Under the pieces are notes generated by a model, which ran no database searches, had not been told where the DNA came from, and was given only the letters and a program-made list of their open reading frames with translations. Of a DNA stretch of 39,004 nt, positions 29,108 through 38,611 are shown piece by piece (position 1 is the stretch's first letter; every line of letters begins with the position of its first letter). The DNA is taken from positions 1 to 39,004 of the forward strand of contig NZ_CADAJR010000025.1 of the NCBI RefSeq assembly GCF_902788255.1, in the 5' to 3' direction. The stretch comes from an uncultured Methanobrevibacter sp. (GTDB lineage: Archaea; Methanobacteriota; Methanobacteria; Methanobacteriales; Methanobacteriaceae). A program made the position numbers and the translations under genes.

Positions 29108-31087
29108 ATGTTTGAAATTAAGGCAAAAGATGGAAAAGGCCGTGTTGGTGTTTTAAAAACCAATCATGGGGATGTAAAAACCCCTGCACTGATGCCGGTA
29201 ATTCATCCTCGTAAACAGGCGCTGGATGTAGGCAAATATGGTGCAGACATTGTTATTACTAATGCATATCTGATTTATAAGGATGATGAGTTGAAGCAGA
29301 AGGCAGTCGATGAAGGCTTGCACAAACTAATCAACTTTGACGGTCCGATAATGACCGATTCAGGTTCATTTCAGCTGTCAGTTTATGGGGATGTGGAAAT
29401 AACAAACAAGGAAGTTATTGAGTTTCAGGAACTGATCAAGACAGACATCGGAACAAGTCTCGATATTCCGACAGCCCCGTTTGTGGACCGTGAAAAGGCT
29501 GAAAGTGATATGGAAATCACTTTGGAAAGGGCACGTGAAGCGATATCCTACAAAAAGGAACAGAATATGGAAATGCTATTGAATTCTGTTGTTCAGGGTT
29601 CAACATTCCTTGATTTGAGACGTGAATGTGCAAGGGAGCTTTCCAAACTGGACGCCGATTTATATCCGATTGGCGCTGTGGTTCCTCTGATGGAATCCTA
29701 TCACTACAAGGATCTTGTGGATGTTGTGATGAACTCAATGAAGGAACTCTCAGATACCGTTCCCCGCCATCTGATGGGAGCCGGACATCCTATGATATTT
29801 GCCCTGTGTGTGGCAATGGGATGTGATCTGTTTGACTCAGCGGCTTATATACTGTATGCTGAAGATGACAGGCTTTTATCAACAAGAGGGACATTCAAGC
29901 TTGAAAACCTTCAGGAAATGCCATGCTCCTGTGAGGTATGTACCAAATACACTCCAGATGAGCTAAGGGCGATGCCGAAAGAGAAAAGAAGGGATTTGAT
30001 TGCACAGCACAACCTGCATGTTTCATTTGCAGAGCTCAGATTAATCAGACAGGCAATATATGATGGAAACCTGATGGAACTGGTGGAAGAGCGCTGTCGT
30101 GCACATCCGGCACTTCTTGAAGCGGTTAGACATTTGGGCGAATATTGCGATGATTTGGAAAAGTATGACCCGAGAAGCAAAAGATCCGCATTCTTCTACA
30201 CAGGCCCCGAATCCCTTAAAAGGTCTGAAGTCATGAGGCACATGGAAAAGCTTCGTCAAATGCCTAAAAAACGTGATTTGATTATACTTCCTCCATCAAG
30301 AAAACCTTATTCAAAGTTCATTTCAGGAAAGCTTGGGGAATTTTATGTCTATGGTGATGAAAAGGAAATCGACCTTGAAAACAGTGATTTCATGGTATTG
30401 GACATTCCATTCGGATTGATACCACTGGAAATCGATGAGGTCTATCCGTTAAGTCAGAATGATGCACCAAAAACCCGTGATGTTGACAGTATAGAGTTTA
30501 TAGAAGATTTCATCAACGAGTTCGGTGAATATTATGACCAGGTTCTAATCCATTCAAGAGTAATCAAAACCCTGGACTGGGATGTTGAGGATAAAACCGT
30601 CATTTCAGATGAAATCAGGTATCAAAAGGATGATGTCAAAAAGGTCAAGGCCATTGCAGACTATCAGTTCGGCTTTGGTGCGGGCGATGCGATATTTGAA
30701 GGAAACATCAACATTGAAAAGAGTAAGAAGACTGGAAAAATCAGACACATCTATGATGGAAAGACCCTGCTTGTGAACATGAGGGCATCAGATTCATACC
30801 TGATACTGTCAAAAGAGGGTGCAAAAAGGCTTCATGCAAACATTCCATATCCTCAAAACAGGGTTGTGGTAAACAAGGATTCAGAACCCTTTGCACTTGA
30901 CGGTAAAAGCGTGTTCTGTAAATTCGTAGTGGACTGTGACGATAACATCAGGGCAAAGGATGAGGTTTTGATAGTCAATGAAGAGGATAAACTGCTTGCC
31001 TATGGTAAGGCATTGCTTGGAGCATGTGAAATTGAACAGTTCCAGACAGGCCAGGCAATAAAAACCCGTAAGGGAATGAAAAAGTGA
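29108..31087 (+). CDS. tgtA: Archaeosine tRNA-guanine(15) transglycosylase TgtA
   Basis: A 659-residue archaeal TGT that swaps guanine-15 in the D-loop of tRNAs for preQ0, on the way to archaeosine. Seen are the TIM-barrel catalytic blocks (MTDSGSFQLSVYGDVEI with the first catalytic Asp, about residues 79-95; SLDIPTAPFVDRE; NSVVQGSTFLDLR; PIGAVVPLMESY), the zinc-binding CSCEVC with a following Cys and His (about 277-310), and a C-terminal PUA domain from about 580 that binds tRNA (VNKDSEPFALDGKSVFCKFV; LLAYGKALLGA). Length agrees with other archaeal TgtA. The next methyltransferase starts four bases after its stop. Confidence 0.95.
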   Translation: MFEIKAKDGKGRVGVLKTNHGDVKTPALMPVIHPRKQALDVGKYGADIVITNAYLIYKDDELKQKAVDEGLHKLINFDGPIMTDSGSFQLSVYGDVEITNKEVIEFQELIKTDIGTSLDIPTAPFVDREKAESDMEITLERAREAISYKKEQNMEMLLNSVVQGSTFLDLRRECARELSKLDADLYPIGAVVPLMESYHYKDLVDVVMNSMKELSDTVPRHLMGAGHPMIFALCVAMGCDLFDSAAYILYAEDDRLLSTRGTFKLENLQEMPCSCEVCTKYTPDELRAMPKEKRRDLIAQHNLHVSFAELRLIRQAIYDGNLMELVEERCRAHPALLEAVRHLGEYCDDLEKYDPRSKRSAFFYTGPESLKRSEVMRHMEKLRQMPKKRDLIILPPSRKPYSKFISGKLGEFYVYGDEKEIDLENSDFMVLDIPFGLIPLEIDEVYPLSQNDAPKTRDVDSIEFIEDFINEFGEYYDQVLIHSRVIKTLDWDVEDKTVISDEIRYQKDDVKKVKAIADYQFGFGAGDAIFEGNINIEKSKKTGKIRHIYDGKTLLVNMRASDSYLILSKEGAKRLHANIPYPQNRVVVNKDSEPFALDGKSVFCKFVVDCDDNIRAKDEVLIVNEEDKLLAYGKALLGACEIEQFQTGQAIKTRKGMKK

Positions 31088-31091
31088 TATT

Positions 31092-31760
31092 ATGAGTGAT
31101 AACGATAAGGTAAATACTGGTCATCATATTGAAGATAAGGAATTAATCAAAAATGCAAGAAAGCCTGTTGGTGAACTTGGCCATCAGATTCTAGACAGGA
31201 TGAACAGGTCCCATGAGTCAATGGCGCAGTGGGGAGTAAGCCACTTTGAAGTTCGCCCGGACAGCAAGATCCTGGATATCGGATGTGGAGGTGGAAGAAA
31301 CATCGAAAGGTTTGCAGCACAGATCTCTGAAAACGGAAGGGTTGTTGGATTGGACTATTCCGAGGTTAGTGTTGAAAAATCAACCAAATTGAACCAGGAA
31401 GCCATCGATAAGGGTATAGTCAATGTATTGCAGGGTTCAGTTTCCGACATGCCGTTTTATGATGAGACATTTGATATCGTAACCGGTTTTGAGACAATCT
31501 ATTTCTGGCCCGACTTTATCAATGACCTTAAGGAAGTAAATCGTGTATTGAAAAGGGACGGTCTTGTATTTTTCTGTAACGAAGCAGTTTACAGGGAAGG
31601 CGAAATGGAAAAATATGATGATTTGGTAGAACTCTTGGATATGAAAATCTATTCAGAAGATGTTTTAAAGGAATCTCTTGAAAAAACCGGATTTAAGGAT
31701 TTCAAGGCATTTGTCAATGAAGAAAATGATTGGATTTGTATTCTTGCAAGAAAAATCTAA
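31092..31760 (+). CDS. Class I SAM-dependent methyltransferase (222 aa)
   Basis: A methyltransferase with motif I at about residues 57-71 (ILDIGCGGGRNIERF), the acidic strand VVGLDYSE (about 83), and the FDIVTGFETIYFWPD block (about 123-137) that often marks small-molecule or lipid/quinone-type methyltransferases (UbiE/COQ5 superfamily). The substrate is unknown. It is cotranscribed with tgtA (four-base gap), which makes a tRNA role possible but does not prove it. Confidence 0.85.
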   Translation: MSDNDKVNTGHHIEDKELIKNARKPVGELGHQILDRMNRSHESMAQWGVSHFEVRPDSKILDIGCGGGRNIERFAAQISENGRVVGLDYSEVSVEKSTKLNQEAIDKGIVNVLQGSVSDMPFYDETFDIVTGFETIYFWPDFINDLKEVNRVLKRDGLVFFCNEAVYREGEMEKYDDLVELLDMKIYSEDVLKESLEKTGFKDFKAFVNEENDWICILARKI

Positions 31761-31775
31761 TTTTTTTCCTTTTCA
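31741..31775 (+). terminator. Hairpin and T-run ending the tgtA operon
   Basis: The palindrome TTCTTGCAAGAA (31741-31752) lies in the last codons, followed by TTTTTTTCC from 31761. Confidence 0.5.
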
Positions 31776-31791
31776 TTATTTTTAGCGAAAC

Positions 31792-31802
31792 ATTTATATA
31801 TA
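31792..31802 (+). promoter_or_regulatory. TATA box of the tRNA-Gly pair
   Basis: ATTTATATATA lies about 36-46 bases before the first tRNA base. The two tRNA genes are 10 bases apart and probably share this promoter. Confidence 0.55.
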
Positions 31803-31837
31803 ATTAAAACATAAGTTTATTTGTTGTTAGTTTTCAT

Positions 31838-31911
31838 GCGGTGTTAGTCCAGCCTGGTTAAGACTCTAGCCTGCCACGTTAGAGACCCGGGTTCAAATCC
31901 CGGACGCCGCA
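31838..31911 (+). tRNA. tRNA-Gly (anticodon GCC)
   Basis: The acceptor strands GCGGTGT and ACGCCGC pair (one G-T), and the T-arm is CCCGGGTTCAAATCCCGG. The anticodon stem is CTAGC/GTTAG with loop CTGCCAC, giving anticodon GCC, which reads GGC and GGT. The discriminator base is A and CCA is not encoded. Confidence 0.95.
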
Positions 31912-31921
31912 TTTTTTATAA

Positions 31922-31995
31922 GCAGTCGTGGTATAGTCTGGTTATTACTTGGGCCTTCCAAGCCTACAACCCGGGTTCGAATCCCGGCGACTGCA
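31922..31995 (+). tRNA. tRNA-Gly (anticodon UCC)
   Basis: Acceptor GCAGTCG pairs with CGACTGC; the T-arm is CCCGGGTTCGAATCCCGG. The anticodon stem TGGGC/GCCTA closes loop CTTCCAA, so the anticodon is UCC (reads GGA and GGG). Discriminator A, no encoded CCA. T-runs at 32007-32030 follow. Confidence 0.95.
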
Positions 31996-32006
31996 TTTTG
32001 AATATC

Positions 32007-32031
32007 TATTTTTTTTTGAAAATCTTTTTTT
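32007..32031 (+). terminator. T-runs after the tRNA pair
   Basis: TTTTTTTTTG and CTTTTTTTCTTT lie 12-36 bases after the second tRNA, ahead of the next promoter. Confidence 0.5.
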
Positions 32032-32060
32032 CTTTAAATAATCCTATTTTTTTAGTTACT

Positions 32061-32070
32061 TTTATATAAT
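32061..32070 (+). promoter_or_regulatory. TATA box of the HMG-CoA synthase operon
   Basis: TTTATATAAT lies about 75 bases before the ATG at 32141; AAGGTGATTTA is the ribosome site. The leader of about 45-50 bases is A+T-rich. Confidence 0.45.
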
Positions 32071-32140
32071 AATAAGAATATAATATTAATAATTAAATTA
32101 ATTTTTAATTTTGTTTAAGATTATAATTTAAGGTGATTTA

Positions 32141-33178
32141 ATGGTAGGAATAGTAGGATATGGGGCACATGTGCCGTCATATAGAATAAAGGTAGAAGAA
32201 ATTGCTAAAGTATGGGGGGATGACCCTGTAGCTTTATCAAACGGATTAGTAGTTAATGAAAAATCCGTACCTTCTCCTGATGAAGACACTGCAACCATTG
32301 CAGTAACTGCTGCAAGATATGCACTTGCAAGAGCTCAAATTGACCCATCAAAAATTGGTGCTGTTTATGTTGGTTCAGAATCACATCCATATGCAGTAAA
32401 ACCAACCGCTTCCATTGTTGCTGAAGCAGTTTGTGCAACACCAAAATTAACCGCTGCAGATTTGGAATTTGCTTGTAAAGCAGGAACCGCAGGTATTCAG
32501 ATGACAATGGGTCTTGTTGAGTCAGGAATGATTGAATATGGTTTGGCTATTGGTGCCGACACTTCACAAGGTGCACCTGGTGATGCATTGGAATACACTG
32601 CATCCGCTGGTGGGGCAGCTTACATCATCGGTAAAGAAAACACAATTGCTGATATAAACCACACTTGCAGTTTCACAACCGACACTCCTGATTTCTACAG
32701 AAGAGAAGGTCAGGACTATCCATCTCACGGTGGACGTTTCACAGGTGAACCAGCTTACTTCAAACATGTTTTAAGTACTGCAAAAATGTTATTCGAGGAA
32801 ACTGACTCAAAACCTGAAGATTACGATTATGCATGTTTCCACCAACCTAACGGTAAATTCTACTTAAGAGCTGGTAAAAAATTAGGATTCACATCAGATC
32901 AAATTAAACAAGGATTATTAACTCCTAACATTGGAAACACTTACTCCGGTGCTGTACCATTAGCATTATCCAATATTTTGGATGTTGCAAAACCAGGAGA
33001 CAAGATATTTGTTGTTTCATACGGTTCAGGTGCTGGAAGTGACGGTTTCACAATAACTGTTAAGGATGAAATTGAAGAAAGAAGAGAATTAGCTCCAAAA
33101 ACACAAAGCATCATTGATCAAAAGACATATGTTGATTATGCTGTTTATGCTAAATTCAAAGGTAAAATTAAAATGTAA
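32141..33178 (+). CDS. Hydroxymethylglutaryl-CoA synthase (archaeal)
   Basis: A 345-residue HMG-CoA synthase that condenses acetoacetyl-CoA with acetyl-CoA in the mevalonate route to archaeal isoprenoid lipids. It is the short archaeal type ([20 protein letters not shown]). The catalytic Cys is in [13 protein letters not shown] (about residue 113), the catalytic His in [13 protein letters not shown] (about 234), and the conserved [14 protein letters not shown] segment is about 266-280. Thiolase follows after 12 bases, so acetoacetyl-CoA can pass between the two enzymes. Confidence 0.95.
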   Translation: MVGIVGYGAHVPSYRIKVEEIAKVWGDDPVALSNGLVVNEKSVPSPDEDTATIAVTAARYALARAQIDPSKIGAVYVGSESHPYAVKPTASIVAEAVCATPKLTAADLEFACKAGTAGIQMTMGLVESGMIEYGLAIGADTSQGAPGDALEYTASAGGAAYIIGKENTIADINHTCSFTTDTPDFYRREGQDYPSHGGRFTGEPAYFKHVLSTAKMLFEETDSKPEDYDYACFHQPNGKFYLRAGKKLGFTSDQIKQGLLTPNIGNTYSGAVPLALSNILDVAKPGDKIFVVSYGSGAGSDGFTITVKDEIEERRELAPKTQSIIDQKTYVDYAVYAKFKGKIKM

Positions 33179-34348
<1,170 letters not shown>

Positions 34349-34372
34349 TCTCTTTTACCTTTTCTTTTTTTC

Positions 34373-35296
34373 ATGATAATCAATACTGGTTCAAGAACCG
34401 ATATTCCAGCTTTTTTTCACAAATGGTTCCTTAACAGGGTTGATGAGGGTTTTGTTTGCTCTAAAAATCCGTATAATGATGATATTTATAGATATCCGAT
34501 TAACCCTAAGACAACTGATTGCATGTGTTTTACTTCTAAAAATCCAAAGCCTTTAGTCAAAAATATCGATAAGTTGGATGAATACAATCAGTTCTGGTTT
34601 ATAACAATCAATGCATATGATAAAGACATTGAAGTCAATGTTCCATCTTATAAACGGGTAATTAAAACATTCAAGTCATTATCCGATTATCTGGGGAGTA
34701 ACTGCGTTGAGTGGAGATATGATCCAATTTTTATCACAGAAAAATATGATTTGGATTTTCACATTGATAGATTTGAAGAGATAGCATCACAACTGTCCAC
34801 ATACAATGATTATTGCACAATAAGTTTCATTGATTTGTATAAGAAGGTTTTAAGGAATTTTCCTGATGCAAAAGAGGTTACAATTGAGGAGCAATTAATC
34901 ATCGGTGAAAACTTTTCAAGAATTGCTCGTGAAAACGATATCCAGATAAAAACATGTCTTGAGGGAACTTTGCTTGATCAGTTCGGCTGTGACTCATCAG
35001 GATGCATGACCCAGCAGGTGATTGAAAGAGCTATTGGAAATAATTTGAAATTGCCTAAAGGAAAATACCAGAACCGTGAATGCAACTGCATATTTGGAAG
35101 GGATATTGGAGCATATAATACTTGCATGCATGGATGCAAATATTGCTATGCCAACAGCAACATGAAGCTGGTTAAAAAGAACCAAAAGTTGCATAATCCT
35201 AATTCGCCATTGCTGATTGGTGAGGTAAAAGAGAGTGATGATGTAAAGGAAGTTAATGAACCTAGCTATATGGATTTACAAACTAAGTTGTTTTGA
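34373..35296 (+). CDS. DUF1848 family protein with Cys cluster
   Basis: A 307-residue protein of the DUF1848 family, whose biochemical role is not known. The N-terminus (IINTGSRTDIPAFFHKWFLN) and the TIM-barrel-like middle (YNQFWFITINAYDKDIE; WRYDPIFITEKYDLDFHIDR) are typical. The C-terminal third has a dense Cys cluster: CDSSGC, CNCIFGRDIGAYNTC and CMHGCKYCYAN (about residues 252-259). The last one is CxxxCxxC, as in radical SAM enzymes, so an iron-sulfur cluster is likely. A TATA-like ATTTATAATC about 28 bases before the ATG indicates a leaderless transcript. Its last 51 codons recur, diverged, at 38274-38426. Confidence 0.8.
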   Translation: MIINTGSRTDIPAFFHKWFLNRVDEGFVCSKNPYNDDIYRYPINPKTTDCMCFTSKNPKPLVKNIDKLDEYNQFWFITINAYDKDIEVNVPSYKRVIKTFKSLSDYLGSNCVEWRYDPIFITEKYDLDFHIDRFEEIASQLSTYNDYCTISFIDLYKKVLRNFPDAKEVTIEEQLIIGENFSRIARENDIQIKTCLEGTLLDQFGCDSSGCMTQQVIERAIGNNLKLPKGKYQNRECNCIFGRDIGAYNTCMHGCKYCYANSNMKLVKKNQKLHNPNSPLLIGEVKESDDVKEVNEPSYMDLQTKLF

Positions 35297-35328
35297 CTTT
35301 TAGTTTTTTTTTAAAAAATAATTCATAA

Positions 35329-35661
35329 TTAATGTAAGCTCATTTTTGAGAATAGATTTAGCACCCCTACACCTATAATGATAAGTAAAAGTCCAAGGAT
35401 AGCAGCCCAATCAGGGGTCTGTTTGAAAGCGATAATCCCTACAATTGTCACAAGCACGATTCCCAATGCTGACCAAATGGCATATGCAACTCCTATTGGT
35501 GCTGTTTTTAGGCAGTTGATGAGACAGTAAAATGATAATATGTATAATATGATTGATGCTATTGTTGGCAAATGGTTTAGTGAAACCTTCAGCAACTTTT
35601 AACAGTGATGTGCACTGGTTTCAAATAGAATTGCAAGTAAAAGATAAGCAATATTATTCAT
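35329..35661 (-). pseudogene. Small multidrug resistance (SMR/EmrE-type) transporter, frameshifted
   Basis: SMR proteins are four-helix proton-coupled exporters of about 105-110 residues. ATG 35661, coupled to the HxlR stop (ATGA), starts the expected first helix (MNNIAYLLLAILFETS). After GCA the frame fails: one base is missing near 35605-35613, so translation hits TAA at 35599-35601. The correct continuation (TSLLKVAEGFTKP) runs in another frame until one extra base near 35571-35577, after which the original frame resumes (LPTIASIILYILSFYCLINC; VGVAYAIWSALGIVLVTIVG style). The two shifts cancel. It is a recent pseudogene or a doubled sequencing error; the 88-residue frame from 35595 is not a full transporter. 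Confidence 0.75.
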
Positions 35662-36044
35662 TTTTGGTTTCCCCCATATTTTAACTGTTCAAATTCTTTT
35701 TTAATTTTTTCCAGTTCCTCGCCATGATATTTCTCTTCAAGATTGAAAATGGCGAGTTCGTATAATATGTTTTGAAGCCTGTGGCCTTTTTCAGTCAGGT
35801 GATATGATGTTTCATTATCTTTGATGTTTTTTTCGATGATGTTGTTTTCTTCCAGTTCCTTAAGTCTTTGTGTTAGGATTTTATTGGACAGTTCAGGCTT
35901 GTCCTCTTTGAAATCGCTGAAATATTTTTTTCCAAGAATCATGTCCCTTAAAATGTATACTGTCCATTTGTTTTTAATAAGATTCAGACTTTTTTCAAAT
36001 TGACAGTATGGGGGCAGTTTATCAAATTTTCTTTTAATTGTCAT
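35658..36044 (-). CDS. HxlR-family transcriptional regulator
   Basis: A 128-residue HxlR-type winged helix protein. The family start (CQFEKSLNLIKNKWTVYILRDM, about residues 14-35; HxlR proteins carry one Cys here), the LSNKILTQRLKELEENNIIEK recognition helix and hinge (about 52-72), and the wing ETSYHLTEKGHRL (about 78-90) are all visible. HxlR proteins sense electrophiles or other stress through that Cys and usually control a neighbouring gene, here the broken SMR transporter with which it overlaps by four bases. Ribosome site AGGTGCAAA. Confidence 0.92.
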   Translation of the reverse strand: MTIKRKFDKLPPYCQFEKSLNLIKNKWTVYILRDMILGKKYFSDFKEDKPELSNKILTQRLKELEENNIIEKNIKDNETSYHLTEKGHRLQNILYELAIFNLEEKYHGEELEKIKKEFEQLKYGGNQK

Positions 36045-36213
36045 TTTGCACCTATTGTTAAATTTAAACCTTTTCCTTTAAATATTTTTAAAAAGTATTA
36101 CTTTAAAGAGGATATCACACTGTTACTTATTATTTTTGTTACTTTTTTGTTACAAAACCTTTTAATTGTAGTTTATTTATAATTTAAAACACAAATTATG
36201 GAAAGTGAACTAA
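36045..36213. promoter_or_regulatory. Divergent promoter region with palindrome and GTTAC repeats
   Basis: AAGTATTACTT (36093-36103) is a perfect palindrome next to the likely TATA box of the HxlR gene (36079-36090, TAAAAATATTTA on the minus strand) and is a candidate HxlR operator. Three GTTAC copies at 36122-36126, 36138-36142 and 36149-36153, spaced 16 and 11 bases, precede the CooC gene. TTTATTTATAATT (36172-36184) is the rightward TATA box, about 35 bases before the ATG. Confidence 0.45.
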
Positions 36214-37014
36214 ATGAAAGAAAAAATATTTATCAATGGAAGAGGAGGATGTGGAAAGAGCACATTCATATCATTAATTGCAAAGGAATTGTCAAAAAAC
36301 AATAAAGTATTAATAATTGATATGGATGAGGGAAACCTCGGATTGAACAAGATGCTTAATGTTGATGTTGCAGACACTTCATTAATGGAATATTATGGTG
36401 GAAGAGATAAGATAATGGGTGAAATTTTAAAAGTAGGAATTAAAGGTATGGTTTTAGAAAAGATCAACCTGAAAGATGACGCCGCCTCCGATTCAATAGA
36501 TATTTTGGATAATATGAAATTATCAGATTTACCTTCCGATTATGTGACATGGAACGGAAATATAGGATTCATTGAATCCGGAAAAATCAACGACCCTGAT
36601 GAAGGCTGTGCCTGTCCGATGGGAAATCTTACAAGAGACTTCCTAAATCACATTGAATTACAAGACAATGAAGTAATATTGGTCGACACCTCAGCGGGAA
36701 TAGAACACATTGGAAGAGGAGTAATTGAGTCTGCAGACAAACTCATTTCAATAGTTGACCCGTCAAGCGATGCAATATTGTTGGCAAATAAAATAGGATC
36801 ATTATCAAAAGAGGCATCCAAAGAATATATGGTAATATTGAATAAAATTGATGAAAATACTAAAGATTTGGTATTGGAACAATTGGATGATGACATATCT
36901 GTCGTTGGGGAACTTGAATATAATTCACACATAGCTCAAAGCAACCTTTCCCAAAAAGAAATTAACCTTGAGGAAGTAGAAGGTGAAATTAAGGAAATCT
37001 GTGCAAAAATTTAA
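36214..37014 (+). CDS. CooC-like P-loop ATPase (nickel insertion type)
   Basis: A 266-residue MinD/NifH-class ATPase. The deviant Walker A is NGRGGCGKSTFISL (about residues 8-21, with the signature Lys pattern), followed by LIIDMDEGNLGLN (about 36-48) and VILVDTSAGIEHIGRG (about 152-167). EGCACPMGN (about 130-138) is the CxC motif by which CooC binds nickel for the active site of carbon monoxide dehydrogenase. CODH/acetyl-CoA synthase genes are not in the window. The gene before it is HxlR (divergent); a TauE-type transporter and a ferredoxin follow in the same direction. Confidence 0.85.
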   Translation: MKEKIFINGRGGCGKSTFISLIAKELSKNNKVLIIDMDEGNLGLNKMLNVDVADTSLMEYYGGRDKIMGEILKVGIKGMVLEKINLKDDAASDSIDILDNMKLSDLPSDYVTWNGNIGFIESGKINDPDEGCACPMGNLTRDFLNHIELQDNEVILVDTSAGIEHIGRGVIESADKLISIVDPSSDAILLANKIGSLSKEASKEYMVILNKIDENTKDLVLEQLDDDISVVGELEYNSHIAQSNLSQKEINLEEVEGEIKEICAKI

Positions 37015-37059
37015 AGATTTGATTAAGATTTAAATTTCAATAGGGCGCATGGTGCAATA

Positions 37060-37887
37060 ATGGATTTGCTTTTTTATGTTGTTTTGCTGTTGATTGGAGG
37101 TTGCTTTGCAGGTTTCATGGCAGGCCTTTTGGGGATTGGCGGTGGAATTGTAATCACTCCAATCCAATATTATCTTTTAACCTCAATTGGATGTGATCCT
37201 AAAACGTCCCTAACGGTTACCTTTGCAACAGGTCTTGCAGTTATCTGTGTCACGATGATAAACAGTACACGAAAGCACAAACAAAACAATCTAATAGTAA
37301 AACAGCACCTAAAACCAATGATGGTCTTTGGTTTTGTAGGTGCCATTCTGGGTGCAGTCATATCTCAATACATAGATGTTGAGGTTTTAAAGATTTTGTT
37401 TGGTGTAATATGTATAGTATCAACAGTATTTTTAGTTTTAATAAAATCTCCTACCTCTTTAGATAATATTAAAACTGATGCAGGATTATTTTACTCTATT
37501 GCATTTGCATGTGGTCTTGCAAGCGGATTGATAGGTCCCGCAGGAGGAGCATTTATCATACCGATTTTTGTGGCATACTTGAGATATCCAATAACAAATA
37601 CTATCGGAACAACTTCAGCATTAAGCATCGCAACCACACTTGCAGGGGTAATCTGTTATATTGTTTTAGGTTGGGGTGTTCAAGGATTGCCGGATTTTTC
37701 ATTAGGTTATGTCAACTTGCTTCAATTCGTATTTTTAACAATAACCAGCATTATTGTATCTGGATATGCTGCTAACCTATCTAAAAAAATCAATCCTACA
37801 AAATTAAAAGCGCTGCAGGTAATCGTAATATCATATATTGGCCTTCAAATGATGGGGGTATTCGACATAATATTAAGCATAATATAA
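37060..37887 (+). CDS. TauE/SafE-family membrane transporter
   Basis: A 275-residue protein with about eight hydrophobic helices. The two GLLGIGGG-type family repeats are AGLLGIGGGIVITP (about residues 22-35) and SGLIGPAGGAFIIPIFV (about 154-170), each followed by a helix with TT/TS residues (TSLTVTFATGLA; TIGTTSALSIATTLAG). Family members export sulfite, sulfoacetate or other anions; the substrate here is unknown. A GGTG element precedes the start, and it lies 45 bases after the CooC gene. Confidence 0.88.
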   Translation: MDLLFYVVLLLIGGCFAGFMAGLLGIGGGIVITPIQYYLLTSIGCDPKTSLTVTFATGLAVICVTMINSTRKHKQNNLIVKQHLKPMMVFGFVGAILGAVISQYIDVEVLKILFGVICIVSTVFLVLIKSPTSLDNIKTDAGLFYSIAFACGLASGLIGPAGGAFIIPIFVAYLRYPITNTIGTTSALSIATTLAGVICYIVLGWGVQGLPDFSLGYVNLLQFVFLTITSIIVSGYAANLSKKINPTKLKALQVIVISYIGLQMMGVFDIILSII

Positions 37888-37898
37888 TTTTGATTTGT

Positions 37899-38117
37899 AT
37901 GTATAATGTATGGAAAAATTGTATTGGTTGTGGGGAATGTGCAAAGGCATGTGATTTTAATCTGATTCAAACATTTGATGATTATATTCTGATGGATATT
38001 GAAAAGTGCAGGCATTGCTCAAAATGTGTAGAAACTTGTCAAAACAATGTTTTTACAAAATCAGTTATTTTTAAACACTTTTTATATCTATTATATTATA
38101 AGATTAAAAAATCTTAG
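37899..38117 (+). CDS. Short 4Fe-4S ferredoxin-like protein
   Basis: 72 residues from ATG 37899 (MYNVWKNCIGCGECAKACDF). Two clusters of Cys, CIGCGECAKAC and CRHCSKCVETC, each have the CxxCxxCxxxC spacing for one 4Fe-4S cluster, separated by 22 residues. The tail beyond the second cluster (VIFKHFLYLLYYKIKKS) is hydrophobic and basic and looks like run-on sequence or a membrane-contact helix. No ribosome site is seen; it may be translated from the transporter transcript. It could be a remnant of a longer gene. Confidence 0.6.
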   Translation: MYNVWKNCIGCGECAKACDFNLIQTFDDYILMDIEKCRHCSKCVETCQNNVFTKSVIFKHFLYLLYYKIKKS

Positions 38118-38273
38118 GATAATTGAAAAATTGATGAGTATTTCATAACAGTTAAGATTTTTATATAGGTTAATGGTTTGTATGTCCAATTTTTGTAAGG
38201 CATTTGACAAGTTATATTTGTTTGTTAAATGTGGAAACAAAATTCACTAAAAAGTAGTAGATAATTTAAAGTG
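38118..38273. other. Gene-poor stretch between ferredoxin and DUF1848 fragment
   Basis: An A+T-rich region with a TATA-like TTTTTATATAGG near 38158-38169 but no convincing gene; the longest frame after it is about 25 codons (ATG 38173). It borders the abrupt start of the DUF1848 tail fragment, so it probably marks a recombination scar. Confidence 0.4.
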
Positions 38274-38426
38274 TGTTACGCCAATGCCAACATGAAGCTG
38301 GTCAAAAAGAATCAAAAGTTGCATAATCCAGATTCACCATTGCTGATTGGTGATGTTAAGGAAAGTGATGTTGTAAAAGAGGTCAATGAACCCAGTTATA
38401 TTGATTTACAGCAAAAATTATTTTAA
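38274..38426 (+). pseudogene. Duplicated 3' fragment of the DUF1848 gene
   Basis: 153 bases that align without gaps to 35144-35296, the last 51 codons of the DUF1848 gene (CYANANMKLVKKNQKLHNPD here). I count 28 base differences, of which most are silent: 44 of 50 residues are the same. Upstream of TGT at 38274 the similarity stops at once, so there is no start and no cluster region before it. It is a non-functional remnant of a second, already diverged copy or of an allele from another strain. Confidence 0.85.
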
Positions 38427-38493
38427 ACTGATACATTTGGACTGTCACTTTTGTGTTTTTTATCATATATGCCGTCGGGTTTGTTGCCATAAA

Positions 38494-38503
38494 ATTTATA
38501 TAG
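38494..38503 (+). promoter_or_regulatory. TATA box candidate of pdxS
   Basis: TTTATATAGA lies about 110 bases before the pdxS ATG, which would give a leader of about 85 bases containing AAGAGGGCCCTTTT (38553-38566). A nearer TATA-like TTTAATATATG (38565-38575) would give a short leader instead. Confidence 0.35.
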
Positions 38504-38611
38504 ATAAAATATATACTAATAATTGTTATTATAACTATTGTTATATTAACGTTTAAGAGGGCCCTTTTAATATATGCCCTTCAAACAATTCAGAAATAGG
38601 AGAACAAAAAA

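Noticed and set aside
35329-35595. An intact 88-residue SMR transporter
   Set aside because: The first helix with the essential Glu lies upstream in another frame; the short version cannot be a working exporter.
37890-37898. TTG start for the ferredoxin-like gene
   Set aside because: ATG three codons later (37899) is the simpler choice and the extra residues add no conserved sequence.
38173-38247. Small frame of about 25 codons (starting MVCMSN) after a TATA-like box
   Set aside because: The TATA box is only about 5-15 bases from the ATG, there is no ribosome site, and the sequence shows no recognisable feature.
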